This document shows positions 1 to 9,769 of a stretch of DNA of 41,166 bases, piece by piece. The stretch covers positions 1-41,166 of the forward strand of contig KV921228.1 of the NCBI GenBank assembly GCA_002081555.1. Direction: 5' to 3'. Made by a program: the position numbers and the translations under genes. The notes beneath the pieces are model-generated. The model was not told where the DNA came from, did not search any database, and saw only the letters and a program-made list of their open reading frames with translations. The number at the start of each line of letters is the position of its first letter. Positions within the stretch are counted from its first letter, which is position 1. This stretch comes from Protostelium mycophagum. Its lineage: Eukaryota > Evosea > Variosea > Protosteliida > Protosteliaceae.

Positions 1-1
1 C

Positions 2-196
2 CTCCCCCTCCAAACCCCCGCCTCCCCGGTAGAGATATACGTCAATGACGTCATGACCATTCCCGCCAGTCTCGCCGGGCTTCCAGCGATCTCCGTCCCG
101 GCTGGTTGTAGTTCGGACGGCCTGCCCCTCGGTCTACAACTGATCGGACCGTATATGGATGAGAAGAGGGTCCTGAAAGTGGCCCGCGCTCTGTGA
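2..196 (+). CDS. gatA: GatA C-terminus (glutamyl-tRNA(Gln) amidotransferase subunit A), partial
   Basis: The window opens inside the last exon of an amidase-family gene. The readable 64 residues contain the stretch [19 protein letters not shown] followed by VPAG and [10 protein letters not shown], then [12 protein letters not shown] and a TGA stop at 194-196. This is the typical C-terminal end of GatA, the amidase subunit that, in the GatCAB complex of mitochondria or plastids, converts Glu-tRNA(Gln) to Gln-tRNA(Gln) with ammonia from glutamine. The catalytic Ser-Ser-Lys part lies upstream of the window. An AATAAA signal follows at about 250. Another amidase of the same signature family (for example fatty-acid amide hydrolase) is less likely because the [18 protein letters not shown] block is characteristic of GatA. 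Confidence 0.85.
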   Translation, partial: LPLQTPASPVEIYVNDVMTIPASLAGLPAISVPAGCSSDGLPLGLQLIGPYMDEKRVLKVARAL

Positions 197-489
197 ATCG
201 GATAATTGTGCATAACCTTTTTGGTTGGTTTTCACCATAAAATACAAATAATAAATGGAAAGGACTGATCGTTTGTCCGTTGATTCTATTTTTAGAACAC
301 TGGAGATGTTGGTTGAGACATCTTCAATCTGTACAGAGCCGACTTTCAAAGCTGCAGAACGCCTGGGAGCATTTTGTGTCAGTTCTTGACAGGATCTACA
401 ACTCTACCGAAGATTTTCGCGCACTGCAACTGCATCAAGTCTATAAGATCCGATCCTTTATAACAACAACACAAGAACGATAATGGGCT

Positions 490-1334
490 TCAGCAACTGG
501 TGTACACCAATTTGTTCACGGTTTCTGTTGGAACGGATTTAATCACACCGCTAGTACAACGCTGAAAAATATGTGCAGCAACTTGTGCAGGAGTGAAGGT
601 TGGGTTCTCACTCAATATAAGGGCGGCCACTGCACCAGTGAGTCACTTTCTTAAGAGTGATGAGTTACCTCCTGCGACCATTGGAGCTGCCATAGATGTG
701 CCATCCATTGTCTTTGTTGTGTTGTTCAACCATGTTGAATGGATTAAAGAGCCAGGTGCCAGAATGTTAAATTTAGTTAAATGGTTCACTGCGTCATCTG
801 TAGCTTGTGCTGTTCCTGCAGATGCTGTGGAGGCACTGTCAAAGTTATTCAGATATTAAAACTCTTCTCACTTGATGACAGCGGGCCTCTTTCTGGCTTG
901 ATATTGCTGAGCAATCCATTGAACTGCTTTGATAAAGCCTATGAGGGACCCAGACCCCTTGCAGGGGAACATCTTCACAGCAATGAGAGACACCTGAATA
1001 CTTCAACAATCATAGATCGCATTTCAAACAGTTCAGAGGACAATCACTTTTTTGGCAACGCCGTAACTCTTTGAGCCAACGGTTCCCGCCACGTGTGTCC
1101 CGTGTCCCCTGCAATCAAGATTTTCATTATCAATGGCATTGAATCCCCACTTTGCTCTTCGAATTCTGGGTGCGATATGTCTATCCCGCTGTTGGTTGTC
1201 ACTGTCACGTCACGTCAATGACATGACACTTACCTGTCTAAAATGTAAACATCTACGTTCTCAGCCTTGTTAGAATAGCTGTATGTAGAATTGTAATGTT
1301 GGGGCTGCTGATGGTGGTTTATCCTCTCCAACCC
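490..1334 (-). pseudogene. Decayed subtilisin-like serine protease (peptidase S8)
   Basis: Five exons on the minus strand (1234-1334, 1048-1188, 872-993, 669-835, 490-629), with introns of 36-54 nt, read as a proteinase K-like subtilase. The exons give GLERINHH at the mature N-terminus, the catalytic Asp in [17 protein letters not shown], the catalytic His in [13 protein letters not shown], the KGSGSL block, and the catalytic Ser in GTSMAAPMVAG, ending in TGA. Two defects suggest decay. Exon 2 changes frame between HPEF and the AKWGFNAID block, so one base seems lost or gained. The segment that should follow RPAVIN (the MSLGG strand, the oxyanion-hole Asn and the AAGN block, about 60 residues) is absent, yet the flanking splice junction is clean. 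No signal peptide or propeptide could be found upstream. Assembly error could explain the frameshift but not the missing core. Confidence 0.7.
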
Positions 1335-1813
1335 CTGTTTGCTATGAGCTGTAAATTGGCACATCCCCGGGCATCAAGGGAGATGCCAAACATGACAAAA
1401 TTGTGCCAGAAGTACATTGTGACCAGCTCGTGTCGGTTGTATTGTGTGCCTGTCCACAAGTATGGTTAATTTGTCCAGAATCATTGGTAAAATCCACTGG
1501 TATACGGCTTTGGTTCAGCTCTTTTTGGTATTATTGTCATAATTCTCTGATCCATCCTACGCTCCGTCTGCAAGCAATATCTTCGCTATCTATGGTGTGA
1601 TACATCTTTCCTTTGAAGGCCATTGTATTGCAGAATATATCTATCTGCTACCTGCCTGTGACATTCACACTGTTTCTGTAAGTCTATATTATTGCACCAT
1701 TCTTTTTATCTCATCAACCTCGCATCACGTCAGCGCCGACCAGCGCAGATTTCAGAAATGGTTTCATGCGAAAATTGATTTCCATTGGCAATTAATTCAA
1801 GTGACGATTCCAC
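1335..1813. other. Spacer between the protease remnant and inositol monophosphatase
   Basis: Nothing recognisable is encoded here. The protease propeptide would be expected on the minus strand, but no reading frame in this stretch resembles one. It should also hold the promoter of the inositol monophosphatase gene that starts at 1814; no clear TATA box was seen. Confidence 0.5.
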
Positions 1814-3192
1814 ATGGCGTATCAGGAACATCTTGAGCTCGCGAAAACTGTAAGAGAGTCAGAATGTTTTTATTTCTGATGTCACCAGCTCGCTCGAGAA
1901 GCCGGAAAGATCATCCGGGAGGCATATCACAAACCTTCCAGCCATGTATCTTTCAAAGCACCAACGGATCTTGTCACAGAAACGGATCAGCAATGTGAGA
2001 CACTCATAATGCAAGGAATCAGAGACAAATTTCCCGACCATAAATTCGTTGCCGAAGAGGTGATCATTTTTCAAAATGTTTATCATTTTTTAATCTTTAC
2101 AACAGGACATTTCGCAGGGAAAGTCAAAGGAGGAATTGAGCTCTGCACCGACCTGGTTGATCGATCCTCTTGATGGTACCATCAACTTTGTACATAGATT
2201 TCCTTTTGTGGCTGTCTCCATAGCTTTTGCTGTGGAGGGAAAAGTCCAAGCGGGAGTCGTCTATAACCCTATTTTGGACGAGATGTATTCAGGTGGGTGA
2301 TGATTGGAATGACATTTTCAACCAAAACTCCATGTGAATCTCCTATGATGATTGCAAATTTTTGTGATGTACCAAAAAATAACATCATCGCAGAAATGTC
2401 ATGTACACCTGCATTTTTATTAAAAATCATACTTATTTAAACACATAAGCTCATCCACAATGCAGCCTCACGCGGTCATGGCGCCTTTCTAAACGACAAA
2501 AAATTGACTGTGTCGCCCACATCTGATCTGAAGAATGCATTGGTTGCCATCGCTTGTGGCGCGGAAATCGGTCAGGAAGAGAGTGACATATTCTTAAAGA
2601 GGTTGAACGTTGTCATCTCATCTTGCCGAACATGGAGAAGGTAAGATCACCTCGCGACGTCTTCATGCTTCAACCGCGAGGCATTGTGATCCTTACCGTG
2701 ATTCGCAGTAAGGCCACGTGCGTTTACCATGGGTTTTGACGTGTTTGGTCTCAGGCGTTGTAAAATTCTGACCGTACATCTTCACGCTAGTTACCGTGAA
2801 GCTCTCTAATTTTATAATCATTTCCTGGCATCAAGCTTAACGAAAAATCACGCGGTTAATAACCGTCGCGGCTGGCGGTTAAAATTCTCTTCGAAAATTT
2901 CAAGTGAATTTGACAAATTCATAGGAACGGCAGTGCTGCTCTTGACATGGCAATGGTTGCCATGGGAAAGACAGATCTATACGTGGAGAAGGGTATCCAC
3001 GCCTGGGACATCGCCGCAGGACAGTTGCTCGTCGAAGAAGCTGGTGGGTCTGATGATATCTCGACGAAATTTCTGATGAGGAAAGGTGGCGTTGTAGAAT
3101 CAATTGACCACACCCCTTTTGATTTGTGCAAGAGACAAGTTATTGCCACAAACAAATCTCTGTTAGAAAAGTTCTTTGAAGCCACACAATAG
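1814..3192 (+). CDS. Inositol monophosphatase (IMPA-like)
   Basis: Five exons (1814-1849, 1889-2059, 2106-2292, 2466-2640, 2925-3192) join in frame to a 278-residue protein, the usual length for this family. It hydrolyses inositol phosphates such as myo-inositol 1-phosphate to inositol and is Mg2+-dependent and cytosolic. The family signatures are present: the metal-binding Glu in FVAEED at about residue 66, [12 protein letters not shown] at about residues 88-99 (both metal-binding Asp residues), and [15 protein letters not shown] near residue 213 with the third Asp. The start is the first ATG in frame and gives [10 protein letters not shown], a normal family N-terminus. The last intron (284 nt) is long for this locus. 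AATAAA signals follow about 15 nt after the TAG stop. A bifunctional fructose-bisphosphatase role as in archaea cannot be excluded, but sequence and length fit eukaryotic IMPA. Confidence 0.93.
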
Positions 3193-3863
3193 GGATCTTC
3201 TCGAAATAAAATAAATTCACAAATATATTTTAGATTTAATCATAGACTTATTACCCAGCGGACACACATTTGTACACCTCACCCAGCTCAGCTGCCATGA
3301 TGAGGTGTACAAATCTTGTATCCTGGAAAAGAAGGCCACATGTGACAATCCAGATTTTTATTCCCCTCAAAGAATCCTCTTTTTTCCAGTTAAGAGCCTG
3401 GGATCTTCTGTGCTTTGAACAAATATTTGTTATTATAAAAACATATTAAATTTAATCTTTTTTTTTTTAAGAAACAATTGATTTGCATGTCTCCAGGAGA
3501 CGAGGAGACTTCCCCTATCCTTTTGACAAATCCTCGCGGATTTTCACCCTCTGGAGCAGATCTCCACGTAATGGCAAGATGGCCCGCCTCGTCTTTTGTC
3601 AAGCCATTGTCAGAGTCCACCTGTATGGCAAGAAAAGGGCGGGAAAGCTTTTCTTGTCTTTATTCCCTGTGGCTTGGACTTCCCCTTTTTTCCGGAATAG
3701 AATTTGAGACGATATTCCGTGAAATCTAGATAAGTTTATATGCGCGTTAAGTATCGGGTGTAATTTGCCTTAAGGAAGATGCGAAATGTCAAATTTTCGC
3801 AGCCCAACAAAGAACAGAACTTCATCACGACACGAGACAACAGCAAATTAAACACGACCAAGG
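3193..3863. other. Intergenic stretch with a perfect inverted repeat
   Basis: This holds the 3' end of the inositol monophosphatase transcript (tandem AATAAA at about 3206-3215), the 14-bp inverted repeat at 3268-3314 described separately, and the promoter region of the S28 protease. Open frames at 3390-3730 show no family resemblance and are not called. Confidence 0.5.
3268..3314. repeat. Perfect 14-bp inverted repeat, possible 3' stem-loop
   Basis: ATTTGTACACCTCA at 3268-3281 is matched exactly by its reverse complement at 3301-3314, leaving a 19-nt loop, about 80 bp after the inositol monophosphatase stop. The sequence just before and into the left arm (GCGGACACACATTTGTACA) recurs with few changes at 6131-6149, also downstream of a gene, where the hairpin is less perfect. 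Confidence 0.6.
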
Positions 3864-5960
3864 ATGAAAACGACGCACATATACGCCCTTCTATGGATGA
3901 TGGTGGCGAGCGCCTCTGCATTTTTCCCTCATCACAGAATCACAACGACAGCACCGAATGGAACACGGATACAAAACAAGAGTGGGTTATAATACTTTTA
4001 TAAATATTGTCGGCACGCTAAACTCTTCTAGGAGATTTTAATGCACAAACTTTTCAACAATTGGTTAATCATGACAACCCCAACAGTGCCACCTTTTCCC
4101 AGAGATATTGGGTGAACGACATGTTTTGGACCGGCACAGGACCCATCTTCTGTGAGAAAATCAATCCAATTTTGAATCAAATCGTTACATATTCGATATT
4201 CATACTGATTCTTAACAGTGTATGTTGGTGGAGAGGTCTCCATGCAGACTTCGGACGTAACAGCTACACAGTTTGTCCGTTATGCACAGTCCAACAATGG
4301 CATGCTCATCGCCCTCGAGCACAGATACTTCGGTCTCAGCCAGCCCAACTTGGACTTGAGCGATCTCACCTTTTTAACCGTCTCACAAGCTCTGGCTGAC
4401 GCCGCGAACTTTATCACTTCGTACAAGGCCTCCAGAAACGCCCCCAATGTTCCCGTGTACACGATTGGAACTTCATATGGAGGCAACCTCGCCTCTTGGC
4501 TCAGGATCAAATACCCCAATGTTTTCGCTGGCGCTTTGGCCTCTTCTGCCCCCGTACAACTCGTCAGAGACTTCTCATCTTACGTAGTGGAGGTTAAGGC
4601 TTCTATTGACTCCATCACTGGCTCCACTGCCTGTACCTCGAACATCGCCAACGCTTTTGCCGCTTTCGAGACCGCCATCAATGATCCCTCTCGATTGAGC
4701 GAGGTCACTTCCCAATTTACCCTCTGTTATCCTCTTCTGAACACCGACACCGATAGAGGAGTACTCATCGCCAACATGATGGAGATTTGGATGACCGCCG
4801 TCCAATACAATTATGCTTCGACCATCAACAACTACTGCAGTATCATGGCCAGTCCAGACACACCTCTCAACAATTTGGCCAGAGTCTCTAACACAGAAAT
4901 GGCTGCCGATGGAAGGAGCTGCCAGAACTCTGCATACGACTCACTCATCGCGTACTACAAGAACACGCTCATCGACCCCAATGCTTACGTCGGCTACAGA
5001 CAATACTTTTACCTCCAGTGCACACAAGTGGGATTCTTCATGACCAACTCTGCACCCGCTAGCCAACAACCTTTTGGTAACGGTGTCGGCCTCTCCCTTT
5101 ATATCCAGGAGTGTGCAGACACTTTCCCCTCGATCGCTCAATCTGATGCCGCTGTGAATCAGCTCAATGCCAATTTTGGCGGGAAGAACCCCAGCTCAGT
5201 CGGAGCCACCAACCTCATCTACACCAATGGTGCCATCGACCCCTGGTCAGTCCTCTCTGTCACTGCTCCTCAAGGTTCTACCATCAACGCGTACCTTGCG
5301 AGGTGAGAATTTGAAATTTGAATTTGGCGGGAAATTTATTTTATTAGCGGACAAGGACACTCCGCTGATATTTGGCCCGCCTATGGAAACGCAGCGCTGC
5401 AGTCTGTACAGAATCAAGTCAGCTCCTCTCTTGCATCCTTTGTAGCAAACTACAAGCCTCCTGCTGCCACATCATCTACAACAAGCTCTACAACTAGTTC
5501 TACAACCAGTTCTACAACCAGCTCCACAACCAGCTCGACCACATCATCTATTGAGCAGTCCCCTGCAACCTCATCAACTGGTACCCCAGTTGTAGTCATT
5601 CCCCCCACCACCGGCGATACCCCAGCTACTCCCACCTCTACAACAAGCCAGAACCAACCTAGCCCTCCTTCAACGGACCAAGGTCCAGTTGCCACAAGTA
5701 ACTCTCCAGTCACTACAACCGGTCAGGGTCAGGGTATCCCCTCATCTAGAACTGACCAGAATGCGGGCACCCCCTCTTCTACAATTGGTCAAGGCCCCTC
5801 TACAACTGGTCAGGGTCAGGGCACTCCCTCTACAGTTGAGACAGAGGAAGGAAACCCCCTTCCCACCGTCAACAGAGGGCAGGTCGGCAGCGCCACCAAG
5901 ACAAACTTATCCATCATCCTGGGAGCATCTATGGTCATACTTTGCATATTGATGCAATAA
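3864..5960 (+). CDS. GPI-anchored serine carboxypeptidase, peptidase family S28
   Basis: Four exons (3864-3981, 4032-4151, 4219-5302, 5348-5960) encode 644 residues. The N-terminus MKTTHIYALLWMMVASASA is a signal peptide. Residues about 40-460 match the S28 family (lysosomal Pro-X carboxypeptidase, DPP2, thymus-specific protease), which cleaves after proline: TFSQRYWVND, GGEVSMQ, the nucleophile Ser near residue 165 in GTSYGGNLASWL, the Asp near 420 in TNGAIDPWS, and the His near 445 in GQGHSADIW. After about residue 470 comes a stalk rich in Ser, Thr, Pro and Gly, starting with repeated SSTT units, and the protein ends in a short hydrophobic segment (SIILGASMVILCILMQ) without a charged tail. 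Together these suggest a heavily O-glycosylated stalk and GPI anchoring at the cell surface. The stop TAA overlaps the AATAAA signal. The stalk and anchor are unusual for S28 enzymes, which are normally soluble. Confidence 0.92.
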
Positions 5961-6565
5961 TAAAGAAATCAGAATAATATTTGGTCTATTTGTCTGAGCA
6001 GCAACAATTTTTTTCACAATCTCTGGTGACGAATTTGGAAATCTTAAAATAATAATTTTGATTATTGTTTTTTGAAATTGAAAGCGGACAGAAAAAGGCA
6101 AGGAAAAATATCTTCAATTGTTCTGATCCGGCGGACACGAATTTGTACATTGCATCAGTTGCGTCTTCACAAATGTGTACAAGTCTTTTCCGCGAAAGCA
6201 TATTACATCATCATGATAGTTGTGTCCAATATGCTTAAAAAAACTGAGCTGTTCATCAGAAGGCGGAACATCTTCCTTCAAATAAACCTTGGTCGTGCAC
6301 ATTCCTTGCTGTGGTCGTCAACCCCAGGGAGAGGGTATCGAAGTCCGCCCTGTGTTCTGAGAACTGATCAAAGAACATACAACGAAATCTCAAAGAAATT
6401 TGAGAAAGATTCTCCGCAGACGTAACTTAAATCTGCGCTACAGTCTCAAACTGCCAAGGATAATCCTCTCTAATCACAAGAACATACGACGAAACACGCA
6501 CGAAAAAAAAGACATTCTTAAGAGATGAAGGTAGTCTTGAGTTTGATATTCTTCTTGTGGTTGAA
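5961..6565. other. Intergenic stretch between S28 protease and receptor tyrosine kinase
   Basis: No gene is supported. At 6131-6183 lies a weaker relative of the inverted repeat at 3268-3314 (GCGGACACGAATTTGTACA on the left, TGTGTACAAG on the right). The open frame at 6072-6425 lacks any recognisable feature. Confidence 0.45.
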
Positions 6566-9534
6566 ATGAGGCAGGTCAACTGTGGATTGTTCTACTTCTT
6601 CACTCTTGTCAATCTATTCTTTATCCCAACGGTGGTCAAAGGTGAGATTGATTCTAATCATTTTTTGCATTTCTGATATTGTATCAGCGGATCCAATACC
6701 TCTCTATGCAGTCTTGGTACTCGAAGGAGACTACTCACAGATCCCTGCCTCCTTCAAATCAGACGCTGTCGGTGTCTTAGCAGTTCATTATGGAAGAACG
6801 GCCACAATCTACAACTACGATGGCAGCAACAGCACCAACATCGTAATTAACTATTCTGTGGAGATCGGCGTCAACGGAGAGACCATCCCAAACGCCATAC
6901 AGTATACAGGAACCGCGATCAACCAGTGGCTCACAGACGGCTATGCTACTCCTTGGAACAATCCAACTCGCACTTACAAGGTCGTGACGTCTGAGCAGGT
7001 GAGTGATACAGGATCATACATTTATTTTGATAGACGATTGATGACTTCCAAGGTGGCAGTGGGGTATACCTTCAGTGCACCTCCGGCGACGACCAATCCC
7101 ACAGCAACACCTCCAGATGTGACTTCCACGACCTCTTCTACGACTTCCACTTCTAATGGTGCGGAAACAACCTCTTCAACTTATTCATCTACGTCATCAT
7201 CATTTTCCACATTATCATCATCCACGTCATCCGAAACATCATCCTCCACGACGATTTCATCTTCGACAAGCGAGACGATCTCAACGTCGAGATCCACATC
7301 ATCCTCTATACAGAGTACCAACACTTCTATAGTTGAACCCACCCTGACCCCCACGTACGTAACTGTCAATCTACACTTGCCACTACAATACATATCTACG
7401 GTAGTTATTTCGTCTGCGGTAAGAAACGTATGAGGACTCGGTAATTACCGAGTCTGGCGGACGAAATAGCTACCTAGATCCTCCCACAAAAACTTTTCAG
7501 CGGACTTTCCGTGCATAATTATCGGTATAGATATGATCACGTGATCTGATCTGTACAGACCAGGAGTCACGTACATGTCCACGTCAGCAACCGTGAGCGT
7601 TAACGCGACCTTCTCGGAAGTTAACGTCATCACTTTTCAGAATGCAGCTCAAGTGAGACATTATCATTTGATGATCGATATGATCCTGATCCATTTCAGA
7701 ATGACCTCAACACATGGTTTTCCTCCGTTCCTTACAGCAACATCACCATCACCTCCATCAGAGCCGGCTCCATCATTACTGATTACGTCATCTACTATCC
7801 AGTCCAATACGAGAGCCAAGTGGAGGCACTTGCAGAGAGGTTGAGTTCCGGCACTTTTGCGGGATATCAAGTCATCTCCTCTGATGTCACAAGCGTCAGC
7901 AGGCCCCAACAAAACGGTAAGATTTATTCTCCGTCTACAACGAGACTCATTTTTCCAGCGGACAACGGCTCCCCCGTCGGGGCCATTGTCGGGGGCGTTG
8001 TCGGAGGTGTGGTCGGGGCCATTGTCATCGCGTTGCTCATCACATTCCTCGTGATCAGACATAAAAAGAAGAATTCCACCAAGTCCGATGTAGAGTCAGG
8101 ACCCACCAACAATTCAGCCATCACGCTCCCTGCCTCTAAAGAGGTGGCCGTGCCCATGTTGAAGAATATCATCGTGGGTCAGGAGCTCGGTGCCGGAAAA
8201 TTCGGAAAGGTGCGAAATTTCATGGAGATTTCAGGATTCTGAGGAAAAAAGGTGTACAAGGGGGTTTGGAACCACACGACACCGGTCGCATTGAAATGTA
8301 ACGCGAAGATTGAAGGCCAAGAAGAGTTCTACAACGAGATGGACATCCTCCTGTACGTCCACAATTTTCCGAAAATTCTCCGACACCCCTGAAATTTCGC
8401 AGAAAACTCAACCACCCCAACGTGGTCAGAGCCATCGGCATCTTTAAGAACATGAACGACACTTACCTTGTCATGGAATATTTGTCTAAAGGGGCCCTCT
8501 CCGAATTTCTCAGAACACCTGAGATCCGCCACAAGCTGTCTGAACTGGATTTACTGAACATGTGCGCGCACGTGGCGGCAGGGCTCCATTACCTGGAGGA
8601 CAGAAACATCGTCCACCGCGACTTGGCGGCCAGAAACTTGCTCGTGACTGAGGTGATTTTCTGGCATTTTCACATCTACAACGAGACTGAATCTTACGAG
8701 GTGGACGGGAGGTATATCATCAAAATCGCAGATTTCGGCCTGTCCAGGGAGGTGCACGGGGTCTTCAAGTCTGCGCAAGCGCATATCCCCCTCAAATGGT
8801 CTCCACCAGAGGTCATCCAAAACAACCAATACTCCACAAAATCTGACGTCTGGTCTTTTGCTGTTGCTGCGTGAGTTTTCGTCGAAATTTCTGGGAATTT
8901 TGTGGGGTTAACTATTGTAGATGGGAGATATTTACGTATGCGGAAGCGCCATACACTGGGCTCTCAAACGTCGACGCTGTGGATGCCGTCATGAAGAGAG
9001 GTCTACGTTTAGATAGACCGGAAAATTGCCCCGAAGAATTATACGAGATCATGCTCAAGTAAGTTAAACCCCTTTGCAACCCGTTGTAGACGTGCTAAAA
9101 GTGTTGTAGATGCTGGATCCCTGACCCCACGAAGAGACCCTCTTTCAACTTTATTTGGCAGCAGCTGACCAACATGATCGACGTCCGCAGACAGATGGAG
9201 CCGGAGCATTACACCCCGTCCGTTCCCCAGGTAAAAAATCCAAACTCGTCAATTTTATTTAAAGACATCTCTTTAACTGACTCTGTTATGGCAGTAAAAA
9301 CATTGTAAAGCGTTCTTTGGATTGATCATTTTCATAACAAAACCAGCAGACAACAATAGTTTTGTTAACGTAGCGCAGGTCCACGCATACGCTGACATGC
9401 CCATCACCTATGTCCAGACATCATCAGAAGTGAACACCGACAGCTATGCCAGATATGTCAGAACAGAAGACAGTGAAGGCACCAACCACTATATCAGAAC
9501 AACAGACGTGTCTGACCTCCCCGAGATGAATTGA
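6566..9534 (+). CDS. Receptor tyrosine kinase with SEA-like ectodomain
   Basis: Eleven exons (6566-6641, 6688-7354, 7559-7652, 7700-7916, 7959-8209, 8252-8352, 8403-8652, 8701-8870, 8921-9058, 9110-9230, 9379-9534) join in frame to 746 residues. Order: signal peptide ending about residue 25; an unrecognised ectodomain (about 26-140); a Ser/Thr-rich stalk (to about 245); a segment of about 90 residues resembling a SEA domain; a Gly/Val-rich membrane helix near 355-385; a kinase domain (about 420-690). Kinase landmarks are complete: LGAGKFGKV, VALK, HRDLAARN, DFG, PLKWSPPEV, SDVWSF. The tail carries tyrosines in ITYVQ, DSYARY and NHYIR, possible docking sites. The activation loop has no tyrosine. 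A 35-nt GT-AG segment (6999-7033) inside exon 2 could be spliced only with loss of frame, so it is kept as coding. Confidence 0.9.
7395..7478. repeat. Palindromic element inside an intron of the receptor tyrosine kinase
   Basis: Within the 204-nt intron 7355-7558 (four to five times the usual intron length here), two outer arms of about 22 bp (7395-7417 and 7457-7478; core TATTTCGTC) pair with a few mismatches. Between them sits a perfect 20-bp palindrome, GACTCGGTAATTACCGAGTC, at 7435-7454. The arrangement resembles a small foldback element or MITE remnant, or an RNA hairpin. It shares TTACCGAGTC with the inverted repeat at 31494-31574. Confidence 0.65.
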
Positions 9535-9710
9535 TAAATACCGCGATTATTTAGTTCTTTGTGATTTGTTTATTTGGTTTCCGCGGAAATGGCGATCTAC
9601 AACGCGATGTTGAATTTTCGGGTTTTGTCGCAAAGAAATTTCGAACCGGATTCGGAATTTGTGAAACAATTGGGCTTCCGGAAGTTGACAATTTGGGAGG
9701 GTTGAATCAT

Positions 9711-9716
9711 TATAAA
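9711..9716 (+). promoter_or_regulatory. Candidate TATA box of the p62-like gene
   Basis: TATAAA lies 54 bp before the ATG at 9770, with a short AT-poor leader between. The position fits a compact promoter with a very short 5' UTR. No transcript evidence is available. Confidence 0.4.
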
Positions 9717-9769
9717 CGTTCAGGTGCGCGAGCAACCCACCCAACAAGACACAAACAACTAAGAACAAA

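Noticed and set aside
5473-5530. Possible CRISPR-like or satellite repeat (TCTACAACNAG units)
   Set aside because: It is the coding repeat of the Ser/Thr stalk, in frame, with no spacers of regular size.
4280-5713. Several long minus-strand frames over the S28 gene
   Set aside because: They are antisense shadows of a strongly supported coding region, including Val/Glu repeats produced by the complementary Ser/Thr codons.
7181-7393. Acidic minus-strand frame of 70 codons
   Set aside because: Antisense of the Ser-rich stalk of the receptor kinase; the acidic composition is a by-product of TCATCA-type codons.
8210-8251. Reading the receptor kinase exon through 8209 as terminal (frame ends in MEISGF and a stop)
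   Set aside because: Splicing from 8210 to 8251 restores the glycine-loop to VALK continuity (GKFGKV|YKGVW), so the stop is intronic.
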